DNA from: Avena insularis
Lineage: Eukaryota; Streptophyta; Magnoliopsida; Poales; Poaceae
NCBI GenBank assembly: GCA_023614405.1
Contig: JAJUPC010000040.1
Location: 434,001-498,000, forward strand
Reading direction: 5' to 3'
DNA: 64,000 nt
The translations under genes and the position numbers were made by a program. Shown piece by piece: positions 44,060 to 56,172 of this stretch (its first letter is position 1; every line of letters begins with the position of its first letter). The notes under the pieces were generated by a model. It was given only the letters and a program-made list of their open reading frames with translations. It was not told the DNA's origin and did not search any database.

Positions 44060-44445
44060 TGATTGGGGGAAGAGGGAAGTTGAAGCCACAGAGGAGATCA
44101 GCCGGGACGTGCCGCACGGCGGCCAGCGAAGGCAAAGGGAAGGGCGGCGGCTCTCATGGGAGGAGATGCGGTGTAGTGATGGGGAATTTTTTTAATGTGG
44201 GCGATCCGGTACTAGAAGCGGTGGAAAGACTGGATTGTTCGATACCTAGCAACGCTGTTTTGATCAGCCTAAACGTGTATACCAAAGAAGCTGACGCGTT
44301 CACCGCTGGTAGCCTAGAAGAAGTAATCTGCTTTTGATCGGAGATGGAAGCATCGTAGATGCGAAAAACCTGCACATCTACGGTGCGAACGCTGAGGTGG
44401 TACGGTCGATCAAACGCTGAGATGCTCGTCTTTCATATTACTACC
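44060..44445 (-). repeat. Conserved 5' block of unit 5
   Basis: Second copy of the CpG-rich leader and terminus seen at 42880-43229, with about 90 extra bases of unmatched sequence (44215-44330) before the subterminal hairpin near 44354-44380. Confidence 0.75.
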
Positions 44446-46086
44446 TATAACCGGCCCTGGCCAACCCGCCTCCTCGGAGCGTCCGGCGTGCGCGTCATCG
44501 ACTTCCGTTCGATCGTCCCAGAACAGTGCACGCGCAAGTCGTTTTTCTTCCCTGGCCGTTGGATGGCTTCTGTTCTTTCTTACTTCGTGCCATCATGAAT
44601 GGGACGATGACAGTTGGGTCCGCGCCGCCAGCGGGGCCGGCCGGTTGAGAGATGGGGTATGTTTGTTTGCGTTGCTCGTTTCCTTTCCCAGTGAATCCAT
44701 ATCGTAGGCCTCTGTTGTGGTTTTAGTAGGCCGGTGGGTGGACAATCCATGTTTTACTCGTGCGTATATTCTTTCTCTCGCTGATGGTGGTCCATTGTTC
44801 TTGTGGGGACCGGTTGTCGGTCGCTTGTCCGCGTGGTGGGTGTACGCACGGTGGGGTTGCCAATAAGGACGGTGATGAACATGGAGGGCCCCTCGGGAGA
44901 CTTTCGTGGCCGGGCTGCTCCTTTCTTTGGCTTTTCGTCTCTTTCTTCTCTGCCGCCAGACCCCTCCTCTCCTCTCTTTCCTGGTTCCTTCCACCCCTCG
45001 ATCTACACTGCAGAGGGCCGGCTTGGCGTCATGGAGTGGCCGTGCGTCGCCAGGAAGCCTAGAAGACCAAAGACGAGTGGCAGGTTGCTGGCGGGCGTGC
45101 GGAGTTGGAGGTGGCTCCATGGAGGTTGCAGGCCGACCCCGAAAAATTCCCCAAATGCCGCTGCTTTTCCTTCCCCAAATCGACTTGTCCTCTGATCTCT
45201 CTCTTCCTAGCAGCGGATCTTGCTGGTGGCCGCTCGACTGCTCGTGCGAATGGTGGGAGTTGGAGGCGGCTCCAAGAGGTTGCAGGCAGCGAAACTGCGG
45301 TGGATGGGCGACTTAGAACACAAGATCCCAAGACTTCCCGTCTTCCTCCTTACTGAGGTAAGTTGCGGTCGCCGCTCTTCACCAATCCTTGCAAGTCAAA
45401 TTTCTATGGTCACCATTGATTGTTTCTCACAGTGGCATGAAAGCTACCCTTCGATGGTTCAGGCGGCCGGTCGTGTTCTTCCTGGTTGGAGAGGATGCGG
45501 GAGAAGGAGGAGGACGTGAAGGAAAGTGGGCTTATATTGCACACAGCAGATATGGCTCTTCCCGCTGCTGAACAAACGACGACGACCAACATCCCGGCCC
45601 AGGTACGACTCCTCGGTGTGTCTCCTCCCTGTCGGTGCTGCATTCCTGCCAGTGCTAATGCATCTCTGCGCTGCAACCAAGCACGGCAAGCTGGGAAGAG
45701 CACGTGCCAGCCTCAATCAATCTCAAGCAGATGCTCCTCTTTGTGATTGTGCTGCAGCTCAACCTCGTGGAGGTCCTGTTCCTCGACATGTTTGGATTTG
45801 TAAGTGCACAACACTTGTTCGACAAATGGCCAGTGAGAGAGCGGCGGCGGCGGCTCGAATGAAAGCGACCGTGTCGTCGGCGGCTCGAGCAAAATCGAGC
45901 GTGTCGGCGGCGGCTCGAGCGATGACGAGCGCCGGTGAGCACAACAAGTGAGCTGCGCATGTGTCGAGCGACTACGAGTACAGCCGGAATGCAACGGTGA
46001 GCTGCTCCCAGTCCTCACAGCTTATGCAATGTGCTCGGCTTCCTTGCCTTTATTTTGTATTTTGCATGTGTGCACGGTTTTAATAG
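44446..46086 (+). other. GC-rich region with exon-like pieces, unidentified
   Basis: Several plus-strand stretches end in good donor sites: KIPRLPVFLLTE before GTAAGTTG (45357), NIPAQ before GTACGA (45603), and a 42-base piece 45758-45799 (LNLVEVLFLDMFGF) between GTGCTGCAG and GTAAGT. A GGCGGCTCGAGC phrase repeats three times at 45845-45925. Taken together these look like the start of a gene or gene fragments captured by the plus-strand Helitron that ends at 51020. No family is recognised and no continuous frame exists. Confidence 0.35.
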
Positions 46087-46309
46087 TTAGGAGTTTGGTG
46101 TTTGGCTATTTCTCCGAGCGACCGAGGTATATCTTTAGCTTCTTAGATTTAATTGCCTGCAGGAAGTATGGTGTAGATTGATTTAGGTTGAAATTCTGTT
46201 GTAGTTAGCAACATAAAAAATAAGTTGGGTTTTATTTCTTGTTAAGCTCTATGTTGTGGATCGGCAGCATCAGTCCCTTCATATAAATAGCCAAACACCA
46301 AACTTCTAA
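46087..46309. repeat. Inverted repeat pair, 25 bp arms
   Basis: TTAGGAGTTTGGTGTTTGGCTATTT (given as two overlapping phrases: TTAGGAGTTTGGTG and GTTTGGCTATTT) at 46087-46111 is matched in reverse at 46285-46309 with one mismatch. The 223-bp interval may be a small MITE or a foldback. No clear target duplication. Confidence 0.6.
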
Positions 46310-49300
46310 TCATACAAACTATCGATTTTGTCGACCCCGATCGATTTTGTCACAGCTTTTTACCTTCTCAACCCATTTGTCGTCGGTTACAGCAGCTGCA
46401 TCCGCTCAGCAGGCAAGTAGCTCGTTATCTTTACTCCAGTTTACCTCTCATACACTGTGCAAAACGTTGATGCCTTGCATGTGTAAACAATTTGGGCTGG
46501 ATTAGCTCCGCAATTTGGTAACCCAGATTTGTGGTGGGTTTACTGCATGTGCAACACAAACGGTGTAAGCATTGTCTGGAATGAACATGTGTTCTTCCAT
46601 CAATTTTTATTACCTCAATACAAAATTGTTCCGGTGCACGTCCTAGGCAATCGCGATCAACGGATAAAGCGGATGATGTACTATCATCTCAGAGCATCTT
46701 TCCTTGTTGCCATATTTTACATAACCATCAAATATGAGATATGGGCCAGTAGAGAAATAGACTAAAATATTTTGGTCTTGCCCATAGATGATTATTAGTT
46801 ATTTGAGGACCAAAAATGAACGTGATCCAGTTTCCAGTCAGTGTAGATTAGTCATTTGCCTTAGATAGGGTGCATCAGTATGCCAATGTAATACGTGTGC
46901 ATAGCTTATTGACCATCTGCATGAAAATGTATTACCTTCGTCTTAGATTAGAGATAAGATGCCCGAGCAGTGGGATCTTTCAGTTAGTCACACAAACCAT
47001 CAACCTGACTCGGAGAACTTGCGAGTTAAGACTAGCATCTTTTCTATCCTCTTTTGCTTTTTGTGAATGTGCATCAAGATTTTATTGTGCTAATTTTTAT
47101 CAGGACTGTATTTTCTAAATGTGCATCAAGATCTGAACGTGCAGCATTAGTATTCATATTATCCATGTCTGGTACAAGTAAGCACATCTTCCACACCTCT
47201 GTTAACTCGTCTCTTGTAGTCTGTTGTTATCACAGAATATTTTTTCTCAAATTCTATATCTACTCTCTTCAGGCTGCATGTAGGGAAGCGTAGTGGAGGG
47301 TGGCTGCCAGAGCTTGGCTTGAGTTCTTTTGATAGCATGGTGGGGTGAGAAAGTTTTGTTCCTTTTTTTTAGCAAAAAATGCCAGCGTGGCTGAGTCAAA
47401 AAGAATCTGACTGCCTGTTTATCTGGTTGCCTAGGAGCTTAGAATATTACCTAGGAACTTAGTAAAGGAAGAGCAGGCTAACGTATACATGTTTGTCTGA
47501 TTGCCTAGGAGGTTAGAAGGTGAAATAGGCTAATACTGTCGACCGATCTTTTTGCGGTGCTTCAGTATTGGTGAGCAGGGTTTTCTGTTGGTACGTTTGC
47601 TAGATCAATCAAAAAAACAAGGTTCTTGTCTTTTCATGCATGCTCTACGCTTAACAAAAAAACCTCAATGGTTAGTCAAATAGAGAAATAACAGGCTACG
47701 GTATGAATGCTTGGCTGATTGCCTAGGTGCTTACGAGATGAGATGCCCTAAAACTATTGAGCATCTTATTTTATCAGACCTCACTGCCTCAGGATCTGTC
47801 GGTGTTTGCTATGATCAATGTTGCGCTACCTGTTTCTTCTGAGGTCTGCACTTGCTTCTCGGCATGCTTACACATGTCTGATCTGCACCTTATGCTGTTT
47901 GTTGCCCTGTTATTTCTTCTGCTCCTGCTTACCCTTACAGTCGTCATCTAAAGGAACTCTGCAATAGCAGCTCACCATCATCATCGATTCTCATTCCTCA
48001 CCTTGAGAACCTCGTGCAACAGACTATGCTTCAGCAGGTATTGTGGTCTCAATACATGCTATTTAAACGGGGGCAGACTACACGTGTATATGTCAAATAG
48101 AAGTGAAAGATAAAACTAAAAATTGATTTATCATTGCCCTTTGTTACTGCTCTGGTGTAATCCTAGAGTTCGAATCCAAGTCTGAGTAGACCTAGCATAT
48201 TACAGAAAGAACTTTAGGACAACAATGTTGTCTTGGTGTATTGTTAGTTACTAAAGTAAAGAGACCTTTTAGGATGTACTGCTACAATTGTTTTAGTGGA
48301 CACTCTTCTATTTAGAATAAATATCAGAAGAAAGAAAAATCTGAAAGCACCTTCTGTGCATAATGTAGGTCCAGCCATAGTTGTAATGATAACTAGAGGC
48401 ACAAGTAAGTTTCAGGTCAGATATACTGTCCTGAATGCTTCTGGTTGCCTCAATCAAAGTGATTGATTTGTCAGAGGAACCACATAATATATCTCTTTCT
48501 ATATGATCTTTCCATCTCACTATTAGCTGATTAGTAACAAAATGATTGTGTCTTTTGGCTACAATAATAGTTCGTATTGTAGGCACGCATATAGCATGAC
48601 TTTTGGTCTTGCATGAATATTCATGAGTTCTTGATTCAGAAAATATAACTCCATCCATGAAGTGTATTTTTTTTCAGTTAACACGTTGGTTTTTTAATGA
48701 TATAGAAGATATTATAGAGGAGTGTCGCACGATCGCATGATAGCAACAATGCCTTAATTATGGCATGTCGAGGAAGAATGCCAAGAAGTTTCGCATTGTC
48801 TCTCATCGCTCGGCCAAGGATAGGTGAGCGGCTCTGGTTTCGCTCCTCTCCTCTGTTTAGTGCTTGCCTCAATCATCTTAATTCATAGCGATGTCAATTT
48901 GTCTGGTTTCAGATTCAGAGCTGGTTAATTCATATGTAGCTTCTGATACATTGCTATTAATTTCATTCCATTGTGTGTTAAAAGTTCAGTTCTTGCCAGC
49001 AAAAGTAAGACTGTTCTAGAAACTTAACTTGTCATATTGACTATTTTGAAAGTTCACTTCGACCCCGGGCACGGGCAACGCCTTCTCATGCCACTACATG
49101 GCCTCTTGCACGGTCCAGGAAATGAAGGCGGCGGTCGAACGACTGAGAGGTCCAAGCACATCGCGGCGGACAACCGAAGGTGTTACGCTATTGCCTGCTG
49201 GCTGCTCTGTAGGTTTTCCATGCTACCAAGTGCTAGAGTGGTTTTGCCTTATTTATTGTTCTATTTGTGCATCTTATCATGTAATATTTGCTCCACTTAA

Positions 49301-50992
49301 AGCAATATGAAACTGGTATCTGTTGTTAATATATTTTATTAAACATAAAAACATTAACTTTAGAGCTCAATGTGGATATCTAAGTTTCCTTCAATTCTGA
49401 ATGTTGTGGAGAAACATAAAGTACTGATGGTTCTGTCTAGGTGGTCCAAGCACTTGATATTCACTCAGTCAGAAGAAAATTCATGCTAATTAGTTGCAGC
49501 TTGGGTTTCTATTTTCGACAAAGTAATATGTGTAAAAAATCTGAAGTGACGGTCTGTAAAAAAATGTATGCTAATATCTGTAAACTACATGAGTATATTT
49601 GTTTTGCTACTAAAATTTTGTTCAATTGAACATTCCATAACAGCAAGGCTTCATAATTTCTCAAATATATTGTATCGATGGCTCATTTTTTGAATATAGA
49701 TTTGTTGATGAACTTTATATTATACCACTTACCTTACATAAAAGATTTTTTGGTTTTTGATTTCAACTATGACCAATCCAATGCATGATTATGTTTTCGA
49801 AACACAATGTTTAACCATCAGTAATGTAGAAGATGCATATATATTCTCGGAAGGTGCCATTTGGTGGCCTAAACAAATGGCACCTATCTATTTCGAGGAT
49901 AGTGGTGAAATATTAGGATTTTTGACACCAAGTCAAGTGAGCCAGATGAGAGCTAGGAGAGTGTTTCTTCGCTGGTGACACATTGTTTCCTTTAGCATCT
50001 TAGTTGTTTAGTCATAAACGAGATAGAGTAACTCATACAGTTCGTTGTTTTTTTACTACACCTTATAATTTTGGCTTTGCTGAACATTATATTTGCTTCA
50101 GTTCTTTGTTCAGTTAACAATGTTTTACATGATTTACTCCAGTTCTTGTTTCATATTTTCACATTGTTGGTTCCATGCTGGATTTCAGTTTACATACCAC
50201 TTGTCACACATATTAGACTTACCGGACAATATGTACATACCAAACACGTTCTTACTATCTTTGTTTTATATAGAGATGTTCTGTGTGCCAATTATGTGTA
50301 TTGATTATACTTTGGTGTGGTGACTCTTACTCTCGTATACATTTCTAAGGGACACTACTAAGGATCTGGATGAAATGACTACTTCTCATGCCGATGGACT
50401 ACACAAATTGATGTCTTGTTATTTAAAACTTGGAAAGTTAAGGAAATTTAGAAAATATGCGACCACTCAGTTGTTGGATCACACACCAACACAAGGCTGA
50501 GTGACTGTTAGACGAGGAGGTCATCACAGATGCCTACTTACCTGCTTGATGGAACTAATGACAACATCCAGTGTGTTAAATCTGGCGTGTACTTTACAAA
50601 GTTTTTTGGTGTAGAATTGAAACTTAATACGCCAGTACTGAATGGCGATAACAATGCTTGCATAGTTATTATATACTTTAGTTCCAATCTTTCTTTCTTT
50701 CTTTATTGAACTTTCCCGTCTTTCTTTTCTTGCTCTACTTGAATTAATTCATTTTGTTACCGGTGTTTTTTTAACAGTGTTGATTGGTATGTAGCATCCT
50801 TATCTATTGTAAACGCTGACTCCACGTTTGTTTGTCTCTGTGTTTACATTTGGCTCATGACTACATTGTGATAGTTGTTTCTTAAGTCTTAATTGCTTTT
50901 ATAAAAACGTACTAAGATATAACCCATTATCAAAGGCCTAAGCTTATAGTGAATGTCACTTATGGCTAAACTAATGTCTCACTTTCAGCCTT
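46310..50992 (+). other. AT-rich interior leading to a plus-strand Helitron 3' end
   Basis: No recognised gene. Exon-like plus-strand frames without identified family are MASCTVQEMKAAVERLRG (49098), YVFETQCLTISNVEDAYIF with GEILGFLTPSQVSQM (49757-49978), and RDTTKDLDEMTTSHADGLHK (about 50350-50500). They could be captured or decayed gene pieces. The 5' end of the Helitron was not located. Confidence 0.4.
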
Positions 50993-51020
50993 TGCGCCAG
51001 CGGCGCACCGGGTCATCTAG
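50993..51020 (+). repeat. Plus-strand Helitron 3' terminus
   Basis: TGCGCC-AGC-GGCGCA (50993-51007) is a 6-bp stem, followed by CCGGGTCAT and CTAG (51017-51020), then T. This is the canonical 3' end of a Helitron lying to the left. The sequence immediately after, TATGTAGTAAT, matches the 5'-terminal motif of the minus-strand units. Confidence 0.8.
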
Positions 51021-51240
51021 TATGTAGTAATGATGCGGTACCTTGCAGACTGCCCGCTGTAACCACATATACCACATAAATCACTTGTATTAATTGACTT
51101 TGTCCTGGTCGATTTTGGTTTGGTATAAAGCTTGTATAAAGCGAGCCCGCTGCACGAGCATACATATACCGTATGAAGTTGATTGATTCCTTGCCGACTA
51201 ACTGTACGTATATAACAAACAGTATATGACACGATACATA

Positions 51241-51354
51241 CTCCCTCTGTCTTAAAATAGTTATCGATTTTTTCTTCTAAATTTGAATATATCTATATGT
51301 CTAGATACATGCAAATTTAGTAAATTTGCGACGTCTATTTTGAGACGCATGAAG
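51241..51354. mobile_element. Stowaway-type MITE (Tc1/Mariner)
   Basis: 114 bp. The left end CTCCCTCTGTCTTAAAATAG and right end CTATTTTGAGACGCATGAAG are imperfect inverted repeats of the Stowaway terminal sequence, flanked by TA on both sides (51239-51240, 51355-51356). Non-coding. It must be moved by a Mariner transposase from elsewhere. Confidence 0.85.
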
Positions 51355-51373
51355 TACATGACATGATGGTGTT

Positions 51374-52390
51374 AGAGCATCTCTAACCCATCCATTTTCC
51401 GCATCCAGTGAGCAAATTTGCTCCTTTAACTGCCGAAGTAGCACCTAAACAAACCCCTAAAAGCTTTAGAGAGCAAATATAGGAATCCAGCCCCAAAAAA
51501 TTCGGCTCTCATATTTGCTCCTCCTCGCGGCCGATGTGAAGAAGTCCACCGCTCTTCTCTGCCGTCGTCGCTCTGCTCCCCACCGCTAGTCCTTCCACCT
51601 AAACCCGTCGAAGATGGCGGATCGAGCCGCAGGTCACCACCGCCAACCCGTAGCATCGTTCGGGGCCGCGGAGCGCACCGTGGCCGGAGATCGAGGTCAC
51701 CCGACCTCCCACCGCCGTCGATAAGCCATTACCATGGAGTGCGGCAGCGGCAGTAGGGGGCCTAGGTTGCCGAAATCACCGACCGCCGCCACTGGATTGG
51801 AACCTTCCAATCGGCGCGGAAGGCGGCGTGGGCGCACGACATCAAGAATGTCGAGCTCCATGGCAGCGACTGCGGCCCTCTCAACTTCTCCCTAGGCCAG
51901 CCCGACTAGGTCCCGGAGCTCTTCTCCCCTCCTAGTTGTGGCCGCGCCGCGCGCATTGCTCGGTAGGACCGAGAGGCGTGGGAGCGGCTCGAGGCCGAAG
52001 ACGCCGGCGAGCGGTACATGGAGGAGCTCCGGCGCAAGAATCCTAACCGCGTCGCTGCAGAGACCTCGCGCTACGAGGAGTATGCTGCACGCCTCGCCTC
52101 TTCCTCCTCGGCCGGCAGGGCCTTCTTCCGCATGGTCGGCGGCAGGGTTAGAATCTATGTATGAACTATGCAATCTATTATGAACTAAGTGGTTTAGTTT
52201 GATTTTGATGTATTTTCGTTTTATTGCAATGTGTTTGATCAAGTGTCTAGCCAAAATTTAAATTCAGGAGTCTAAATAAAGAGGATCGAATCTGACTGCC
52301 AAAGTTTAAAGGAGCAAAAATATAGAAATCGGTGAACAGTACATGGTAAAAAGGACTCACATTTGGTGGTGGTGTTGGGAGAGGCGCGGA
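51374..52390. mobile_element. Degenerate non-autonomous DNA transposon (PIF/Harbinger-like?)
   Basis: It starts GAGCATCTCTAACCC, a tip typical of small grass inverted-repeat transposons. The phrase TTTGCTCCTTTAA near 51418 is found inverted near 52305. In between, a plus-strand frame (about 51820-52170) reads ERYMEELRRKNPNRVAAE and RYEEYAARLASSSSAGRAFF but has stops upstream. Exact ends and target duplication were not resolved. Confidence 0.4.
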
Positions 52391-53067
52391 GCAGCCATGT
52401 CTTTCATGCACAAATACAATTAGCTGCAGCAAACAAGTATTGCTTCTAACGTACTAACGAATCTGTAGCATATACTACTAGCAAAGCCCTTAGATGTGTG
52501 AACATGCGGGCATACGCGGGTGCCGTTTAACTGTGATTAACATTTTGCAGGTATACGCGGCATCCCGCATACACATTGCGGACATACGTGGCATCTAAGT
52601 GGGCTCCCGCGTACCAACCCACTTGCAGCCCTAACTCGCACGGCGTCTTTTGCTACTAGCGAGCGCTCGCATCGGGATCTGGGAGGAGAGAGTGAGTGAG
52701 CGAGGGGGAGATGGCTCCGCGGTCGATGGGGGGAGAAGGGTGGAGGGGTGGCGACGGGGAGAGGGAGAAGGGATAGGTTAGGGTTGGAGAGTTCTGGAGA
52801 CTTGGTGTAGGCTTAGGGTTAAATTATGGATTGACGAAACTATCCCTAGATATTTTCATATAGCGGGTGGGATTTAGGGGGGTGTCTCGGTCATTTTGGT
52901 CCAAAGTGGAGAGGTGGGAGAAATTGGACGTCGAATTTGAATAGACGGCTGAGATCTACTTTTCTAGGGATGATCCGCGGGTAGGTTGATACATTGTTCT
53001 GATTGGTTGGCTTTATTGCACAAAAAGTTTTTTTTCTTAAAGCCGGCGTAACAATGTTGTAGAAGGA
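52391..53067. other. No gene recognised
   Basis: 52500-52660 has repeated CGCGGCAT and GCGGGCATACG phrases and is CpG-rich. 52680-52760 is purine-rich (GAGAGAGTGAGTGAGCGAGG). The rest is unassigned up to the start of the 660-bp repeat. Confidence 0.45.
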
Positions 53068-54236
53068 ATAGTTTGTGATAATATACCCATATTTTGCACC
53101 CATGTGCATCTTGGAATAGCAAATAATATTGTAGAAAAAAGTTTTCCTTTTTGTCGCAAATAAAATGTATTTTACATTTTTCGAGTGCAAAAAAGGGGCA
53201 TTTTGTGAAGCAACCACCAAATGGTTAATTTAAAATGCTAAAACCATATTTTTCAAAAATACTAGATATCCTTACATGGACAATTTTTCGAGGAAGATAT
53301 CTCTAACCATTTCGTCCACCCCTGGCAAAAAAGACAAATGTCTGCCGAATCGGTAGTAACTGGGTCCGGTTTGAACTACATGTACATGATCTAATGCTCG
53401 TGACTTTTTGCAAAATTCATTTTTAGACTCACAATATGTTGTTTCTTAGACATCCATTGAGAGTTTAGCGAGGAGCATCCCCTAGCTAAGAACCTTCATG
53501 CCCGCTGTTTTGACCATAGTTTGAAACGGGTATAAAAATTTCAAAAACGGTCCAAACAATATAAAACCTCTACGTGGCGTCATATTATGCGACCTATTTT
53601 CAAGGAAAAATACTAAACTTGGTATATTGCGAACATCTCGACAAAACCTTCACAAAAATGACCTATCATGTTCGAGGTTTCATGCCTTTCTGGCCAAACG
53701 ACCGATATTATGTCCAGAATCGTGGCATAGTTTGTGATAATGTGGTCATATTGTGCACTCATGTGGATCTTGGGATGGCGAACAATGTTGTAGGAAAATG
53801 TTTTCCTTTTCATCACACAAAAAATGCATTTTACATTTTTCGAGTGTAAAAAACGGGGCGTTTTGTGAAGCAACCACCAAATGGTTAATTTAAAAATGCT
53901 AAAACCATATTTAAAAAAAATACTAGACAACCTTATATGGACAATGTACCGTGGAAGATATCTCAAACCATTTCGTCCACCTCTAGCGAAAAAGACAAAT
54001 ATCTGCCGAATCGGTATAAAGTGGGTCTCGTTTGAACTACATGTACATGATCTAATGCTCGTGATTTTTTGCAAAATTCATTTTTAGACTCACAATATGT
54101 TATTTCTTCAGAGATCCATTGAGAGTTTAGCGAGGAGCATCCCCTAGTTAAGAACCTTCATGTCCGCCGTTTTGACCATAGTTTGAAACAGGCATAAAAA
54201 TTTAAAAACGGTCCAAACAATGTGAAACCTCCGCGT
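53068..54236. repeat. Satellite-like tandem repeat, period about 660 bp (left part)
   Basis: Two copies: anchors GTTTGTGATAAT at 53071 and 53730, and GTGAAGCAACCACCAAATGG 660 bases apart. The copies share long phrases (TCTGCCGAATCGGTA, GAGAGTTTAGCGAGGAGC). The first copy is partial at its left. No coding capacity. The array is interrupted by the element at 54237 and resumes at 63248. Confidence 0.9.
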
Positions 54237-56138
54237 TGTAGGGGTTCGTAGCATGGAAAACAAAAAATTTCTACCGCATACAAACAAACAAGCCAAGATC
54301 TATCTACTAGATTGTAGCAACGAGTCGATGGAATAACTCACCCTCGAAGATTCCAAAGTGTTTAACGAGAGCGGATTCTCGTGGGTGATGTAGTCGTACT
54401 CTTGCCGATCTCAAGATCGCGTAGACGATCCTTCCAAGGCTCGTTCGGCGCTTCCATGATCGGTCACATATTCGGTACTCGATGAAGACCTCCGTATCCC
54501 TTGTTCCAGTAGGCAGCGGAGGTTGTAGCACTCTCCTCGTGATTCCGGCAGCACGACGGCGTGGTACCGAAAGTAGAGGGGAGATCTCGCAGGGCTTCGC
54601 CTTAAGCCGGAGCGAGTATGGTGGACTATGAGAGAGGCCTCGGTGATCTAGGGTTTAGACACACCAAGGAGAGAGGGCTAGGCCGACGGCTAGGGCTTGG
54701 GGAAGCCCAAGTCGTGGCTAGGGTTTGCCCTAGGCGGCCGGCAGAGGAGGTGGTGGCTTGGGGCTAGGGAGGGCAAGGTGTAGGTCTTGGAGGCAGCCCT
54801 CCTTATATAGGTGGGAGGACGCGGCCAAGGGGAGGGGAGTCCCTCCCCAACTCGGCCTCCTTGGCCGGCGGTGGAGGGAGAGGGACTTCCTCCCCAAGTA
54901 GGTTTCCTACTCTTCCTCCACCAAGCAAAATAGCCGTTTGACTTTTCAAATTGTCGTTTGACTTTTCAAACTAGGATTTGATTTATCCCTTTATTTTGCT
55001 CATCGATGACACCTAGTACATGATGCAACCATTCCAACTTGTTATGACACATTCATGTACCCTTCCCCTCCGGAGTGTCGGACATTCCGGAACCTTCTAG
55101 AACATTCCCGATGAAAACATCGGAACCATTCTCCAACCCCGAAACATGACTTTCCTTATATGAATCTTATTCTCCGGACCATTCCGGATCTCCTCGTGAT
55201 ATCCCGGATCCCATCCGAGACTCCGAACAACATTCGGTCTCTTACTCATCATTCCATAACTACTCAACAACATCGAATCCTTTAGTGTGTCTCCCTACGG
55301 TTCGTGAATTATGCGGACATGATCGAGACACTTCTCCGATCAATAACCAATAGAGGAATCTGGAAATTCATATGGCTCCCACATATTTCTACGATTACTT
55401 TGCGATCGAATGAACCACTTACATACGATACCAATTTCCCTTTGTCTCATGATAGTTTACTTATCCGAGGTTTTGATCGTCGGTATCTCTGCATACCTAG
55501 TTCAACCTCGTTACTGATAAGTACTCTTTTCTCGTTCCCGTGATATGTGATCCCTTGTGAGCCAGTCACATGCTTGCAAGCCAATTGGATGACATTCCAC
55601 CAAGAGGGCCTAGAGTATATCTATCCTTCATATGGATGGACAAATCCCACTCTTGATCCATGTGTCTCAACCAATACTTTCCAAACACTCAATGCCACCT
55701 TTATAACCACCCAATTATGGTGTGGTGTTTGGTGTCATCAAAGCATTCTTCCGGCGATGGTGATATGCATGATCTCATGGTCGAAGGAATTAGGTTACTA
55801 TGTATCAGAAAGCATATAGCAATTGAACTATTAAAATGACTTGATCTTTATGCTACACTTATCTATAGGAGTATGTCCATCATATCATTCTCCTAACGAT
55901 ATGATCTTGTTGTTAATAATATCTCAATGTTCATGATAGGGAAACCACAATCATTTATTAACCAACAAGCTAGTATTATGAAGAGGCTTTACTAGGGACT
56001 CTAATTTAGTTTACAAACCACACAAGTATTAATATTTCCTTGTTAATACTATTATAGCATGAATGTAAACGTTTATCATAAACACAAAGATATAATAATA
56101 ACTACATTTATTATTGCCTCTAGGGCATATCTCCAACA
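54237..56138 (-). repeat. 3' LTR of the Angela-like element
   Basis: 1902 bp. Compared with the other LTR it has a 4-bp insertion near 54290 and replaced GC-rich stretches around 54435-54470 and 54715-54780. The remainder is close to identical. The frames in it are shared with the other LTR and have no family resemblance. Confidence 0.93.
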
Positions 56139-56172
56139 GTCTCCCACTTGCACTAGAGTCAACTAATCTAGA

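Larger units (their letters stand above)
43230..44445 (-). mobile_element. Helitron unit 5, 3'-truncated
   Basis: The right end is a 5' region homologous to unit 4 (GTAGATGCG...CACATCTAC, GCTGAGGTGGTACGG, TTTCATAT). No 3' hairpin/CTAG is present at the left: sequence after 43229 simply reads ATGTAGTAAAGTGCAAGG. The unit therefore lost its 3' part or was cut by unit 4. The cargo between is different from that of unit 4. Confidence 0.5.

Noticed and set aside
44593..45120. 175-codon minus-strand frame as a host gene
   Set aside because: Composition-driven frame rich in Arg, Pro and Thr without homology. Better splice signals lie on the opposite strand.
45655..45960. Arg/Ser-rich minus-strand repeat protein
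   Set aside because: It is the antisense reading of a three-fold GGCGGCTCGAGC DNA repeat. No start context or homologue.
53557..53849. 91-codon frame in the satellite-like repeat as a gene
   Set aside because: The frame is not kept in the neighbouring copies and the sequence is a tandem repeat.
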